From the NCBI GenBank assembly GCA_030386875.1, contig CM059569.1, forward strand, positions 39,843,842 through 39,907,841: a DNA stretch of 64,000 nt, read 5' to 3'. Below the pieces are notes generated by a model, which was given only the letters and a program-made list of their open reading frames with translations, did no database searches and had not been told where the DNA came from. The translations under genes were made by a program, and so were the position numbers. Of the stretch, positions 54,990 through 64,000 are shown in pieces. The first letter of the stretch is position 1. The number at the start of each line of letters is the position of its first letter. This stretch comes from Morinoia aosen (lineage: Eukaryota > Arthropoda > Malacostraca > Amphipoda > Talitridae).

Positions 54990-55530
54990 ACCAGAAATTC
55001 TTATAAAATTCTCATGAACATCTTTAAAATTTCTTGTGTATGAAACAAAAAATGCACACATTTAAATTGTTTGAAATTCTCCGATTAAAATCAAAATAAA
55101 AGTGGAAAATTTGAAGCTTTCCCTTAAAGAATTTCATGAGAATTTCATATGAATTTCTTCCAGCAACATTGAGTGAAAATGTGAAATAAAATGTTAGAAA
55201 TTACCAGATTTCTCATTGAAAACGACTTCAGAATTGAAAAAGAGGTTTTAACGCTAATCTCAGATTGAATCGCCCTAGAAAACCCAAAATTCAATACGCA
55301 GATATTAACCTTTTCTAAAAGAATTTTACATAATTTGTTGAGCATTGTATAGGATTTTTCGGTCAAATAATTAGTTTTTCCTGTTGTACAACCGAACAAT
55401 GAAGTTGTCTAAAGTTTCTTCGCTTGTAGAAACATTGAGTGCAACGGTGAAAAATACCGAAAGGGTAAATATCGTAATACCGTAAATATCGTCTATCTCT
55501 CGACAGCAATTCCCGTCACTGCACCTAACG
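54990..55530. other. No gene recognised
   Basis: AT-rich spacer between two minisatellites. The minus frame 55145-55399 has no recognisable features. Confidence 0.5.
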
Positions 55531-55544
55531 TATACTTGGAGCAG

Positions 55545-56085
55545 GGTACTGCACACCACACACTGTATGTGGCCCCACACAACTGCACACCACACACTGT
55601 ATGTGGCCTCACACAACTGCACACCACACACTGTATGTGGCCCCACACAACTGCACACCACACACTGTATGTGGCCTCACACAACTGCACACCACACACT
55701 GTATGTGGCCTCACACAACTGCACACCACACACTGTATGTGGCCCCACACAACTGCACACCACACACTGTATGTGGCCTCACACAACTGCACACCACACA
55801 CTATATGTGGCCTCACACAACTGCACACCACACACTGTATGTGGCCCCACACAACTGCACACCACACACTATGTGGCCTCACACAACTGCACACCACACA
55901 CTGTATGTGGCCCCACACAACTGCACACCACACACTGTATGTGGCCCCACACAACTGCACACCACACACTGTATGTGGCCTCACACAACTGCACACCACA
56001 CACTGTATGTGGCCTCACACAACTGTACACCACACACTGTATGTGGCCCCACACAACTGCACACCACACACTGTATGTGGCCTCA
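55545..56085. repeat. 34-bp minisatellite
   Basis: About 16 copies of CACACCACACACTGTATGTGGCCTCACACAACTG. A C/T switch (GGCCCC or GGCCTC) divides the units into two types. One unit lacks three bases (near 55870). Open frames on both strands are repeat translations. Confidence 0.95.
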
Positions 56086-56175
56086 GTTTCTAAAATTAAA
56101 TTAGATAAGTTTGTTCAGGCAGCTCGAACTAACACAAGGGTTTTCGCAGGAGGAGAAAGTCTGTATTTTGTGTGT

Positions 56176-56440
56176 AGCCAATGAACGGAGAATCTATGCA
56201 CAAAGTCTGCGGTCTCCACAACCTGCACACAGAAACAGCAAGTTAGGAAAGAGGTTCGTGAAAAACGATCAAAGTTGAAGAAGAAAGCAGTCGGTGCTGA
56301 GAAAAAGACCAGCAACGAATCATAAAAAGTTGGTCCCGAACAAAACAAAAAGTAATTCTCTTTCGTCTTAGAAAGGCTTACTCAATTTTATGAGTGGGAC
56401 CTCGCATATTTCCTTTGAGATCGTTAATTGTAGTCCATAG
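56176..56440 (+). repeat. ~350-bp dispersed repeat, copy k
   Basis: Landmarks GAGAATCTATGCAC, CACAGAAACAGCAAGTTAGGAAAG, GGTGCTGAGAAAAAGACCAGCAACGAATC, and GGACCTCGCATATTTCCTTTGAGATCGTTAATT. The 5' end is missing or too diverged. Confidence 0.7.
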
Positions 56441-56473
56441 AAAAGTTGAAATTGTATAAATAATTACATTAAT

Positions 56474-56668
56474 ATACGTGGGCTGTTTTTTCCAAGTTCC
56501 GATAGGCCATAAAAAAGACAAATTGTGATAACAAGATGATTTCATTACTAAAACATTCAAAATGTCTTCGTTATTTTTCTATGTAGTCACCTTGAAGGTT
56601 GAGACAATTGTCATAACGTGAGACAAGTTTTCCTATACCCTCTTCAAAGAAGTCAGCCGCCAGTGATC
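56474..56668 (-). pseudogene. Mariner transposase C-terminal remnant
   Basis: On the minus strand the frame from about 56665 reads FFEEGIGKLVSRYDNCLNLQ then GDYIEK and a TAA near 56569. This matches the highly conserved C-terminus of mariner transposases (...KLVxRYdKCLNxxGdYVEK stop). About 95 bases of 3' untranslated sequence follow to a TIR-like end (ATACGTGGGCTGTTTTTTCC on the plus strand, 56474). The catalytic part is missing; the fragment is cut at the foldback element that starts at about 56665. Confidence 0.75.
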
Positions 56669-57215
56669 CCGGGTGCACACACACTCCAAACCCGCAGATT
56701 TGGACGCCGCCCACCCCTCTCCTTCCACCTCCGTGTTGCTACACTACATTACCATTCGCGCCAATTATTTAACTATGTAGTACTTCTGAGGTTTATTAAC
56801 CTATCTGTTCGTTATACATTTATTATTAATCACTGCATTATAAACACTACATGTATTTAGTAAGTGGATACTACAGCGGAATACCAAAGTTAACCTGTAT
56901 TTCATCATTATAATAAGTTTTGACAACGACCGCTGATGTTTGGCTATTCGACCCTCCATCTCGGCAAGCAAAAACAGTCATTTTTAAACTTTTTTAAGTT
57001 AACCTTAAACTAACTGAACTTGGCCTAACCTTACCCAACCTAACCTAACTTAACCTAACCTCTTAACCTAACTTAACTTAACCTAACCTAAATAAATTTA
57101 ACCTAACATTTCTGTAGCTGCTCGGAGGTGGTGCTGTAGCTGCTTGGAGGTGGAGGGAGAGGGGTGGGCGGCGTCCAAATCTGCGGGTTTGGAGTGTGTG
57201 CATCCCGGGTGCACA
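56665..57215. mobile_element. Foldback/MITE element with telomere-like core
   Basis: The arms 56675-56732 and 57146-57201 are inverted repeats of 56-58 bp with one mismatch and one GT indel (GGAGGTGGAGGGAGAGGGG ... TTTGGAGTGTGTGC). Both are bordered on the outside by ATCCCGGGTGCAC. Between them lie one copy of the GTAGTACT-rich repeat below and the TTAGG-like tract. Confidence 0.75.
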
Positions 57216-57735
57216 GGGTCCAGTCTCGCGAATTTTTACACCGCCCAACCCTCTCCCTCCACCTACAAGCAGCTACATAAAGTTGCCATTCGCGCCTATT
57301 ATTGAACTATGTAGTACTACTGAGGTTTATTACTTTATCTGTTCGTTATGCACTTATTATTAATCACTCCATTATAACCACTAAAAGTACTTAGTAAGTG
57401 GATACTACAGAGAAATACCAAAGTTAACCTGCAATAAATCATTATAATAATTTTTGACAACGACCGCTGGTGTTTGTACATTCAACCCTCCGTAGCTGCA
57501 ACAGGAAGGTTGCCATTCGCGCCAATTTCTTAAAGATGTTGTACTACTCAGGTTTATTAAACTATCTGTTCCTAATGAAACAATTATTAATCACTGAATT
57601 ATAAACGATACAAGTACTTAGATAGTGGATACTGCAACAGAATATGAAAGTTAACCTGCTTAAATCGTTATAATAAGTTATTACAACGAACGCTGGTGTT
57701 TGGAAAATTCGACAAGCCATCTCGGTACTCTAGGA
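56755..57735. repeat. Three ~210-bp direct repeats
   Basis: The block CCATTCGCGCC-ATTATT-AACTATGTAGTACT ... AAGTTAACCTG ... ACAACGACCGCTGRTGTTTG occurs at about 56755-56970, 57283-57495 and 57510-57735. The third is most diverged. The upstream CACCGCCCAACCCTCTCCCTCCACCT segment of the second copy resembles the foldback arm, so the duplicated block includes part of the arm. Confidence 0.8.
57001..57116 (-). repeat. Degenerate TTAGG telomere-like tract
   Basis: The plus strand reads CTAACCTTACCCAACCTAACC and variants; on the minus strand this is GGTTA/AGTTA pentamers. (TTAGG)n is the usual insect telomere repeat. About 20 pentamers are present with many substitutions, inside the foldback element. 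Confidence 0.65.
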
Positions 57736-58382
57736 AATTTTAATAAATCTATATATATATATATATATAATGTTTGACTTGCTATATTACATTCATTACC
57801 TTTCGCGCTGCATAAGATACATTTATTTATACAAAATTTTCACGAAGTATCTTACTGATTGATATTCGCAAAATTTTTCGCTCCACCCAGGTACTCTAGG
57901 AATTTAGTGAGTACTAAGCAACCAATAACCACTAACATAAGATATAAGTATTGAAGGATTCACTCGCACCGCTGACACTGAGAAAACGCTCGATAAAACT
58001 TATGTACAGAAACGGTGTTTCAGGTGTTGATGCTAGCAGGAGAGCAATCTTGACTGCATGCTTTATGCTTGTGACATGATAGACAGAAACATAAACATAT
58101 GCAGAAAAAAATGTATTTTGCCTTGTATTCGTTATATCAATTCTCCATTTATACCTCACAAAGTGATGGAAAAGATCTCTTCTATAAATTTTAATATAAT
58201 GCAATGCATTAATACGTCCTTAAAATATTAGATGTATGTTACATTGTATTTAATATAAGATTTATTCATCATTATATATTGCAAATAAATGTGAAGTTAT
58301 ATTTTAATTTTCTATTCGAATAATTGTGGGTGGTAATAAAAAAATTAAACATACTTGAACGTGCTTTATTTAACAAATATAT
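57736..58382. other. No gene recognised
   Basis: AT-rich, with an (AT)n run at about 57752-57770. The minus frame 57932-58204 is not convincing. Confidence 0.5.
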
Positions 58383-59505
58383 TTAATGAGTTTTAGCATT
58401 GGGCTGAACTTGGTGAATGTTAGTTGATAGGTTTCGCTTGCGTTTCGCTCCACCGCCTTTTAGAAGTCTACCTCTTCCTCGCGATTCTCCATTTCGCCGT
58501 CTGGAGACTGATGTTGGCTGGCACAAAATTTTTCTTCTGAGAGAACCGTTTCGCAAAAATAAAGATGTGCCAGCGGTCCGTAAAAATGTTTCAAGTTGTG
58601 CAGCATTTTTGACATTACGCATTCTCGAAGAAAAAACTTCTAAAGCAGAGTCAACTTCTTGGGTATCATGTTTTAAGATTAAGGATTTCAAGTATTCTAC
58701 GGTGTTGTCAACTTTTTCTACAAGAAATGGGTTGTTAGTAGTCGTCGCTTCTACCCCTAATTCCGAAGTAGTTGCTTCTTCCTCTGATGGAGTATTACAA
58801 GTGGAGTCCAGTAGGTTGATAGAGCTGTTCTGAGGAGCATCGAGTGGTTGCTTTAAGCCTTGGAAGAACTCAAGATCAGGGATCTCCTTATCACCATAAA
58901 CAACCCTTGCCAAAGCTTTCTTGTCTTCAGCAGAGAAACCAAGGTTCTGTGGTAGACGAACTGCACTAAACTGAGAACAACCAATTTGATGTTTGCAGAT
59001 CGCACCAGTATTTCCAGAGGGACAGGTGCACAATCCGATAGCTAGGTCGACACTGTACGACACATCCCGATCACTTTCAGATACAACGTTGAACATAGTG
59101 CCTCCCTCGTGAGTTAAGGTATCCATACTTATCTGACTTGCAGTTTTAGACGAACTGTTCCTCTTTACGACATCAAGCAAGCGAAGGCGGCGATAGCTGT
59201 TGTAAATCTCAGCCATGACACTCAACAGGTGAGATGCATTTCGGACTTTGTTCCTGCAATAATAGACATCATTTACACATGCTGCGTACTGAATTACTTA
59301 TATAAATACATATATAATAATTCGTATGAAATTTCAAGAAATTATTCTGAATGTACAGTTAATATTTTACCTTCGTAGTACAATGTCCTTGATCACCATC
59401 ATCATACTTTCGCAGATGTTGTTGGTGTTGTGTCCACGCAACAGGCACATTGCTCGCCATGGCAAGCTCCAGCATTCTCTTCTTTCAACTGCTGCTCGGA
59501 AATAC
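58383..59505 (-). CDS. SWIM zinc-finger, MULE-transposase-like gene, last two exons (partial)
   Basis: Exons 59505-59371 and 59253-58383 on the minus strand, joined across a GT...AG intron (donor CGAAG/GTAAAA, acceptor TTATTGCAG) in matching phase. Exon 1 encodes YFRAAVERRECW ... RGHNTNNICESMMMVIKD, typical of the end of a MULE transposase core. Exon 2 continues RNKVRNASHLLSV and has the SWIM finger C-T-C-P ... C-K-H (GLCTCPSGNTGAICKHQ, about residue 65-82 of exon 2). An acidic/Ser-rich region and a basic C-terminus (RRRNGESRGRGRL, GGGAKRKRN) follow, possibly a nuclear-localisation signal. The frame is clean to a TAA at 58383-58385. The exon before 59505 (acceptor TTTTTTTAAAG) is not in view; LTR-like sequence starts at 59617. 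It may be a transposon fragment or a recruited gene. Confidence 0.68.
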
Positions 59506-59616
59506 CTTTAAAAAAATATTTAATTGTAAAAAAATAATTAAAAACATATTGAAGTATAGACATATATAAATAATAGTATTAGGTGTTTATTCATATAAAA
59601 TATTCTTACTCTGTGC

Positions 59617-60052
59617 TGTCGTGACCCTCTCGTTTCCGGCATTATTAGTCGTTATTTCTTTCCGTTGCTTTCATTTCTTTTGATAACCGTCGTGACTCAA
59701 GGCCACATTATTCTATTTTGTCAATAAGATCAATTGAGACCTTTCAACGTCTCCAATATAATTAGTAATTTACGTTATTTAATAAACAATTAATATGGTA
59801 GCGGGTTAACCTTTTCTCTATGACAGAAACGATAATTCTTTTCTTATTAAAGGGGAAATTCACGAGGCATTGACATCACTATTTATTCCCTAATCTTGAC
59901 ACAGAAATAATCAAAATGGGTCTAACGCACCTAGTCACATTTGTTAAAACATCGGATGTACGCTGAATGTTCCTATGAATTACCTATTGCACAGAGGCAA
60001 GAAATGAGGATGCATTAGAGCGGATAAGTGTTATAGGACAATATGAATGGGA
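59617..60052. repeat. Left member of a long direct repeat (LTR-like)
   Basis: It starts TGTCGTGACCCTCTCGTTTCC and matches 63565-64000 with few changes (for example GTGACTCAAGG against GTGACTTAAGG) at a constant offset of 3,948 bp. The right limit is unknown because the second copy leaves the window. The TG start is compatible with an LTR. Confidence 0.8.
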
Positions 60053-63000
60053 CTTATCTTATAATTCCAGGAAAGTGGCTGATATGCGTTCCGTGACAAC
60101 CAATAATTTATAGTTTACGTTACTGGATGATGTATGCGAATTCACTTGAATATAAATTGTTCAATAAAGACAAAGCCCTGGCCAGCCCCAAGCTGGGGAC
60201 CGGCCCCGGCACGACGTGTTTTCAGGTCTTAACTCAGCGGTTGCCACGGTCCGACTGACTCTTTTCAAACGTAACGCTCTTGGCGATGCGAACATTTGAG
60301 ATGCTAACTAGTAATAACGGCATCACAAGATTGGTATATGAATGGAAGATATTTCCCCGATTAATTTAAATACGCTGCTACTTACTCTTGTTAACATATT
60401 TATACTAACAATCCCCGCAAATATTATTAATAAGAAGTAAACATCACATAAGAGAAATCATTGAAGTTCCTGCCATCTTCTGTTGGGCTGTCGTTGTCCT
60501 CGAAGTCCAAGCGGAGATTCTTCCCGAACGTATAGACGATTTGAAAGAATAGGCGATTTGAAGTGCTCCCACGTTGATACTCAGACTTAATATTGTTTGG
60601 TCTTTTAGAACCATTTAAGAATACGTTATTGGCCAGATAACGATTCCAGATTCTTAGCGATGTTCCTTACACAGTCATGCGGAGAAGCATGACAATATCC
60701 CCAATAGCCGACCACATTACAAGCTCCCGCTTGTGTTCGAAAGGCTTATCCTCAATATTGAACCTCACTTGCAGCCGACGTGTCGAAACACGTGGATCGT
60801 GAAAAAAGGCAGCATGCAGACGACCGAAGTTTGCTCATGTGGCGAGCGCTGAAACGAGGACGCCAAATACAGACATCATAATAGTTTTTCTTGGGCAGAA
60901 ACATTTCCTACACATGATGTCGACCTCCTCCTCCGACGTTGGGATTTTCGCGAAAACCCTGAGAGTAAAAACTCTCGGAAGTGTAATTACTACTTCCATA
61001 ATACCGCAGGCTCATTCGTCCTGGGTGGCACTGAGCTGTTCCTTTTCACTTGCAGAAGTCTTATAGAGATCTCCGAGTAGATACTCAGTGGGTCATCAAT
61101 CGAGGTGGACTACTATCTCGTGGATTTCGTCTTCTTTTCTAGAGGGTGTAATAGAAGACGCTGCCATTTATGCTGAGATCGCCGAAGTGCAATTTATACA
61201 CGTTGTTTACGTCTGGGCCTTCGTAGTATTTCCTTCGTCGCGTAGATACTCTCCGTAGTCGTCGTCGTTCTCTGTTGTCGCTGAACTCGCAGAATCCCGA
61301 AGTCGTAGCCGAAGCCTCCAGTTGAACTATGACCTTTAAATTTAAATGGGCGCCGTTTTCTGCGCGCTGATCCCCCGTAGAAACTTTCCGTGGCAGTTGT
61401 TTTCTGCGCGCCGGACCTTCGTAGAAAATTTTCCGTGGCAGTTGTTTTCTGTGCGCCGGACCTTCGTAGAAAATTTTCCGTGGCAGTTGTTTTCTGAGCG
61501 CCGGACCCTCGTAGAAAACTTTCCGTGGCAGTCGTCTGAGTCATGTCGTGGATATTTTCTACACCTCGTTTTCTATGTCGATGCGCATCGTAAGCTCCGA
61601 TCATCGCCGTCGATGGTGCGGGTGCTGCCTGTCTAGTGCGTTTGGGTCTTGGGAGCATGGTTGACTCCGTGGTCGATGTGGGCGTGGTTGAACCCGTGGT
61701 GGTGAGTGAAGTCGATGGGGTGGCGGTACGCCGGCAGTGGTGCTGGCTGCAGCGCACCATCCGCGACAGCAACAACTGAAATCACCGTTATTGTTATTCA
61801 GTGCTAGCTCTTGTGAATTTCATTCGTTCTAGACAAGCTCCCATTCATCTCTCACACACATATCCTAGCATCTCGTCTCATTCTACCTCTGTGCTCACAT
61901 ATTTGACATACCTATCGAACTTAAAATAATATTCCATTGTTTCGAATGACATTAAATTCTAAATATAATGCGGAGCATGAGGATCAAATTTTAAATAATG
62001 CATTAACATTGAGGACGTCATATGACAAAGTTCTCCAGTAATTTCAATTTAATGTGGAGCGTATATCAATGAAGCTCAAAATTTGTAATTCATCGTGAAT
62101 TCCTGTAACATATTGTTGAGATAATTATCCTTTAATATACTCATGACGTTCTCCTCATTGAGAAATACTTTGATGGACATAAAATATAATTCTTTATTTA
62201 GATCGTAATTTTAAGTCAAAGTTTTATGTATGTAAATTGCAAAATTTTAATTAAAACTATTACATTTTTACGTTACTTCGCATCATATGTTTAAGATATT
62301 ACATCAAAACTTGAGCGTTTAAACATTTACCTTAAGCTCCCAGTTTATCTCTTAAGTTTCTCAACAGAATAGCAGAGCAATTCAAAGTCTACCACAGCAA
62401 GAAGCAGTGCCTGAGTTCAGTCTCGTGGTTTCGAGCGACAGGGCAGAGCTGAGATTAATGACCAGGCGAGGGGAGAAGGATATTTGTAAACAAAGTGAGC
62501 AGCTAGCACCAGAGAATCACACTTGCTACCCAGTGAGTCTTGAACATTTCGTCCTACATTCTGTTACTCCATAACTTCACGTCCGACATACCAACATTCA
62601 AATATAGAAGCAGACGTTCATTACATGATGGAAAAATGCATTGAAATTGTAATTTTGACACGGGCATCAAATGAAATAAAGTTTGCAATAAATTTAGCAT
62701 TACAACATATACGATAATTACATGAAATGAGAATGTGCAAAGTTCTATTCGTAGTTACGCGAAAACATCATTCCGATTGATTGAACTTTACTCTAAATGA
62801 ATTTTCTTTAGCGTATACATACGATAGATTAAGTAGATAATTTACTGAATAATTCATTTACAAAGTCGAATTCAAGGAGAGTTTCATATTAGTATTTATT
62901 TTCATTTGTATAATATGGGATTTGGATTCCGAATTTAGATTTGAATGGCATAAGTTAAGGGAAATGTGATTCGAAGCGTCTGTCGTTATCGAAGCTGCCT

Positions 63001-63564
63001 AGGCTTCTCTCAAACAAAATGCGAATGATGAAATTTATACAGTATCATTTTATAATTTTTACAAAAATCATTGAAGCACAGTTTAAATGAATAGTATAAT
63101 AAATTGAATGGCACGATATTAAATTTATATTAAGTAATTAAATGGCTTTAGATAAAATAATCGAATTATCGAATTCTAACTATTTATTCAAACGGTTTGA
63201 CATATTAAAGTTATGATCAATGGACATATACTAATGGTTGATACATGAATTAAATTTTAATTAGCTACCAAGGCAAGGTTCACACGTACATAGGAAATAA
63301 TAAATGCAAAGAAATACATCTATAATATAAAGTTACATGAAATACATGATAAAATTTCGGTTAAAATCATCCTAACGTACACTCTGAATGAAACGGGTTT
63401 AGTTTATTATGGAGATAGAAGTTATCGAATCTGCCAAGAGGTTAAAAGGTTTCTGTTAATTTTTTTTTTCGTAGGCTCGAGCTTTAATTACTTCGGAGGA
63501 ATGGGTAAGGGAAATTTAACTCTTATTACAAAGAATAAAAGATCCCCCACCGCTAGCCGCCATT
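60053..63564. other. Interior between LTR-like repeats; no recognised gag or pol
   Basis: Some of the left part (from 60053) must still belong to the repeat. Contents: a GC-richer block (60470-61790) with a minus frame 61194-61775 of 193 codons preceded by an acceptor-like GGTGATTTCAG, a 45-bp repeat inside that frame, and AT-rich DNA from 61800 to 63540 without coding. If the element is read on the minus strand, AATGGCGGCTAGCGG next to the right repeat could be a primer-binding site (TGG start). No retroviral-type domain is visible. Confidence 0.4.
61350..61545. repeat. 45-bp repeat, about four copies
   Basis: Units of CGTAGAAAATTTTCCGTGGCAGTTGTTTTCTGTGCGCCGGACCTT type, with flanking partial copies. 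Because 45 is divisible by 3 the minus frame carries R-S-G-A-Q-K-T-T-A-T-E-N-F-L-R repeats. Coding status is uncertain. Confidence 0.85.
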
Positions 63565-64000
63565 TGTCGTGACCCTCTCGTTTCCGGCATTATTAGTCGT
63601 TATTTCTTTCCGTTGCTTTCATTTCTTTTGATAACCGTCGTGACTTAAGGCCACATTATTCTATTTTGTCAATAAGATCAATTGAGACCTTTCAACGTCT
63701 CCAATATAATTAGTAATTTACGTTATTTAATAAACAATTAATATGGTAGCGGGTTAACCTTTTCTCTATGACAGAAACGATAATTCTTTTCTTATTAAAG
63801 GGGAAATTCACGAGGCATTGACATCACTATTTATTCCCTAATCTTGACACAGAAATAATCAAAATGGGTCTAACGCACCTAGTCACATTTGTTAAAACAT
63901 CGGATGTACGCTGAATGTTCCTATGAATTACCTATTGCACAGAGGCAAGAAATGAGGATGCATTAGAGCGGATAAGTGTTATAGGACAATATGAATGGGA
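63565..64000. repeat. Right member of the long direct repeat (cut by window end)
   Basis: Identical start TGTCGTGACCCTC; it runs off the window at 64000. Preceded by CCGCTAGCCGCCATT. Confidence 0.8.

Noticed and set aside
53471-54990. Frames of 250-491 codons on both strands, apparently Cys/Trp-rich or His/Thr-rich proteins
   Set aside because: They are translations of a 14-bp minisatellite without stops in any phase; no domain or supported start exists.
55545-56085. CRISPR-like array or repeat protein (34-bp period)
   Set aside because: No spacers; frames on both strands reflect the repeat only.
1-64000. tRNA or rRNA genes
   Set aside because: I looked for cloverleaf-type A/B boxes and conserved rRNA segments by eye and saw none that were convincing; a tRNAscan run would be needed to exclude decayed ones.

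Overview
This window looks like repeat-dominated, AT-rich nuclear DNA of an arthropod, most likely an insect. The evidence is the mix of mobile elements (hAT, Tc1/mariner, P-like THAP transposase, Penelope-like, CR1-like LINE, LTR elements, a probable Helitron), spliced transposase remnants, many minisatellites and degenerate TTAGG-type telomere-like repeats. I found no rRNA, tRNA, CRISPR array or intact conserved cellular gene. Nearly every coding trace belongs to a mobile element.

Layout. 1-20732: a tandem array of a ~3,877-bp unit rich in perfect hairpins and without long ORFs (units A 2001-5877, B 12248-16124, C 16125-20000, D partial 20001-20732). A 6,362-bp hAT-like element (5886-12247) with a 17-bp terminal inverted repeat and an 8-bp target duplication CTTTAAAC sits between A and B. 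The hAT-plus-unit block is itself repeated with a 10,247-bp period, so bases 1-2000 are the right part of a second, near-identical hAT copy. The hAT carries a 633-bp mariner derivative, a long-TIR MITE-like element and one copy of a ~350-bp dispersed repeat. 20733-21660: decayed Penelope-like element (minus strand, RT plus GIY-YIG motifs) and a hammerhead-like motif on the opposite strand. 22000-23715: several copies of the dispersed repeat. 23840-30110: 29-bp and 27-bp minisatellites. The latter is split by a young LTR retrotransposon (25773-29725, minus strand, 583-bp LTRs, TSD CCAAC) that keeps gag and part of protease and RNase H but has lost most of pol.

30268-40485: a nested foldback element, 31-bp and 13-bp minisatellites, a 5'-truncated LINE copy, a 37-bp satellite and more dispersed repeats. 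41374-46970 (minus): a four-exon THAP/P-element-like transposase pseudogene with phase-consistent splice sites, a coding 24-bp minisatellite exon and a partly duplicated exon/intron. 47121-~52400 (minus): a nearly full-length CR1-like LINE with ORF1 (zinc finger plus SGNH-esterase-like) directly abutting ORF2 (endonuclease plus RT), broken by one stop in RT motif A. The same LINE family supplies the fragment at 34434-34820.

52429-57740: probable Helitron remnant, 26-, 14- and 34-bp minisatellites, a mariner transposase tail and a foldback element holding TTAGG-like repeats. 58383-59505 (minus): the last two exons of a SWIM zinc-finger, MULE-transposase-like gene. 59617-64000: a pair of >=436-bp direct repeats 3,948 bp apart that look like LTRs of an element running off the right edge. 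The best candidate for something undescribed is the 3,877-bp hairpin-rich tandem unit. It ends sharply at 20732 and may be an LTR-type non-autonomous element kept as an LTR-internal-LTR array.
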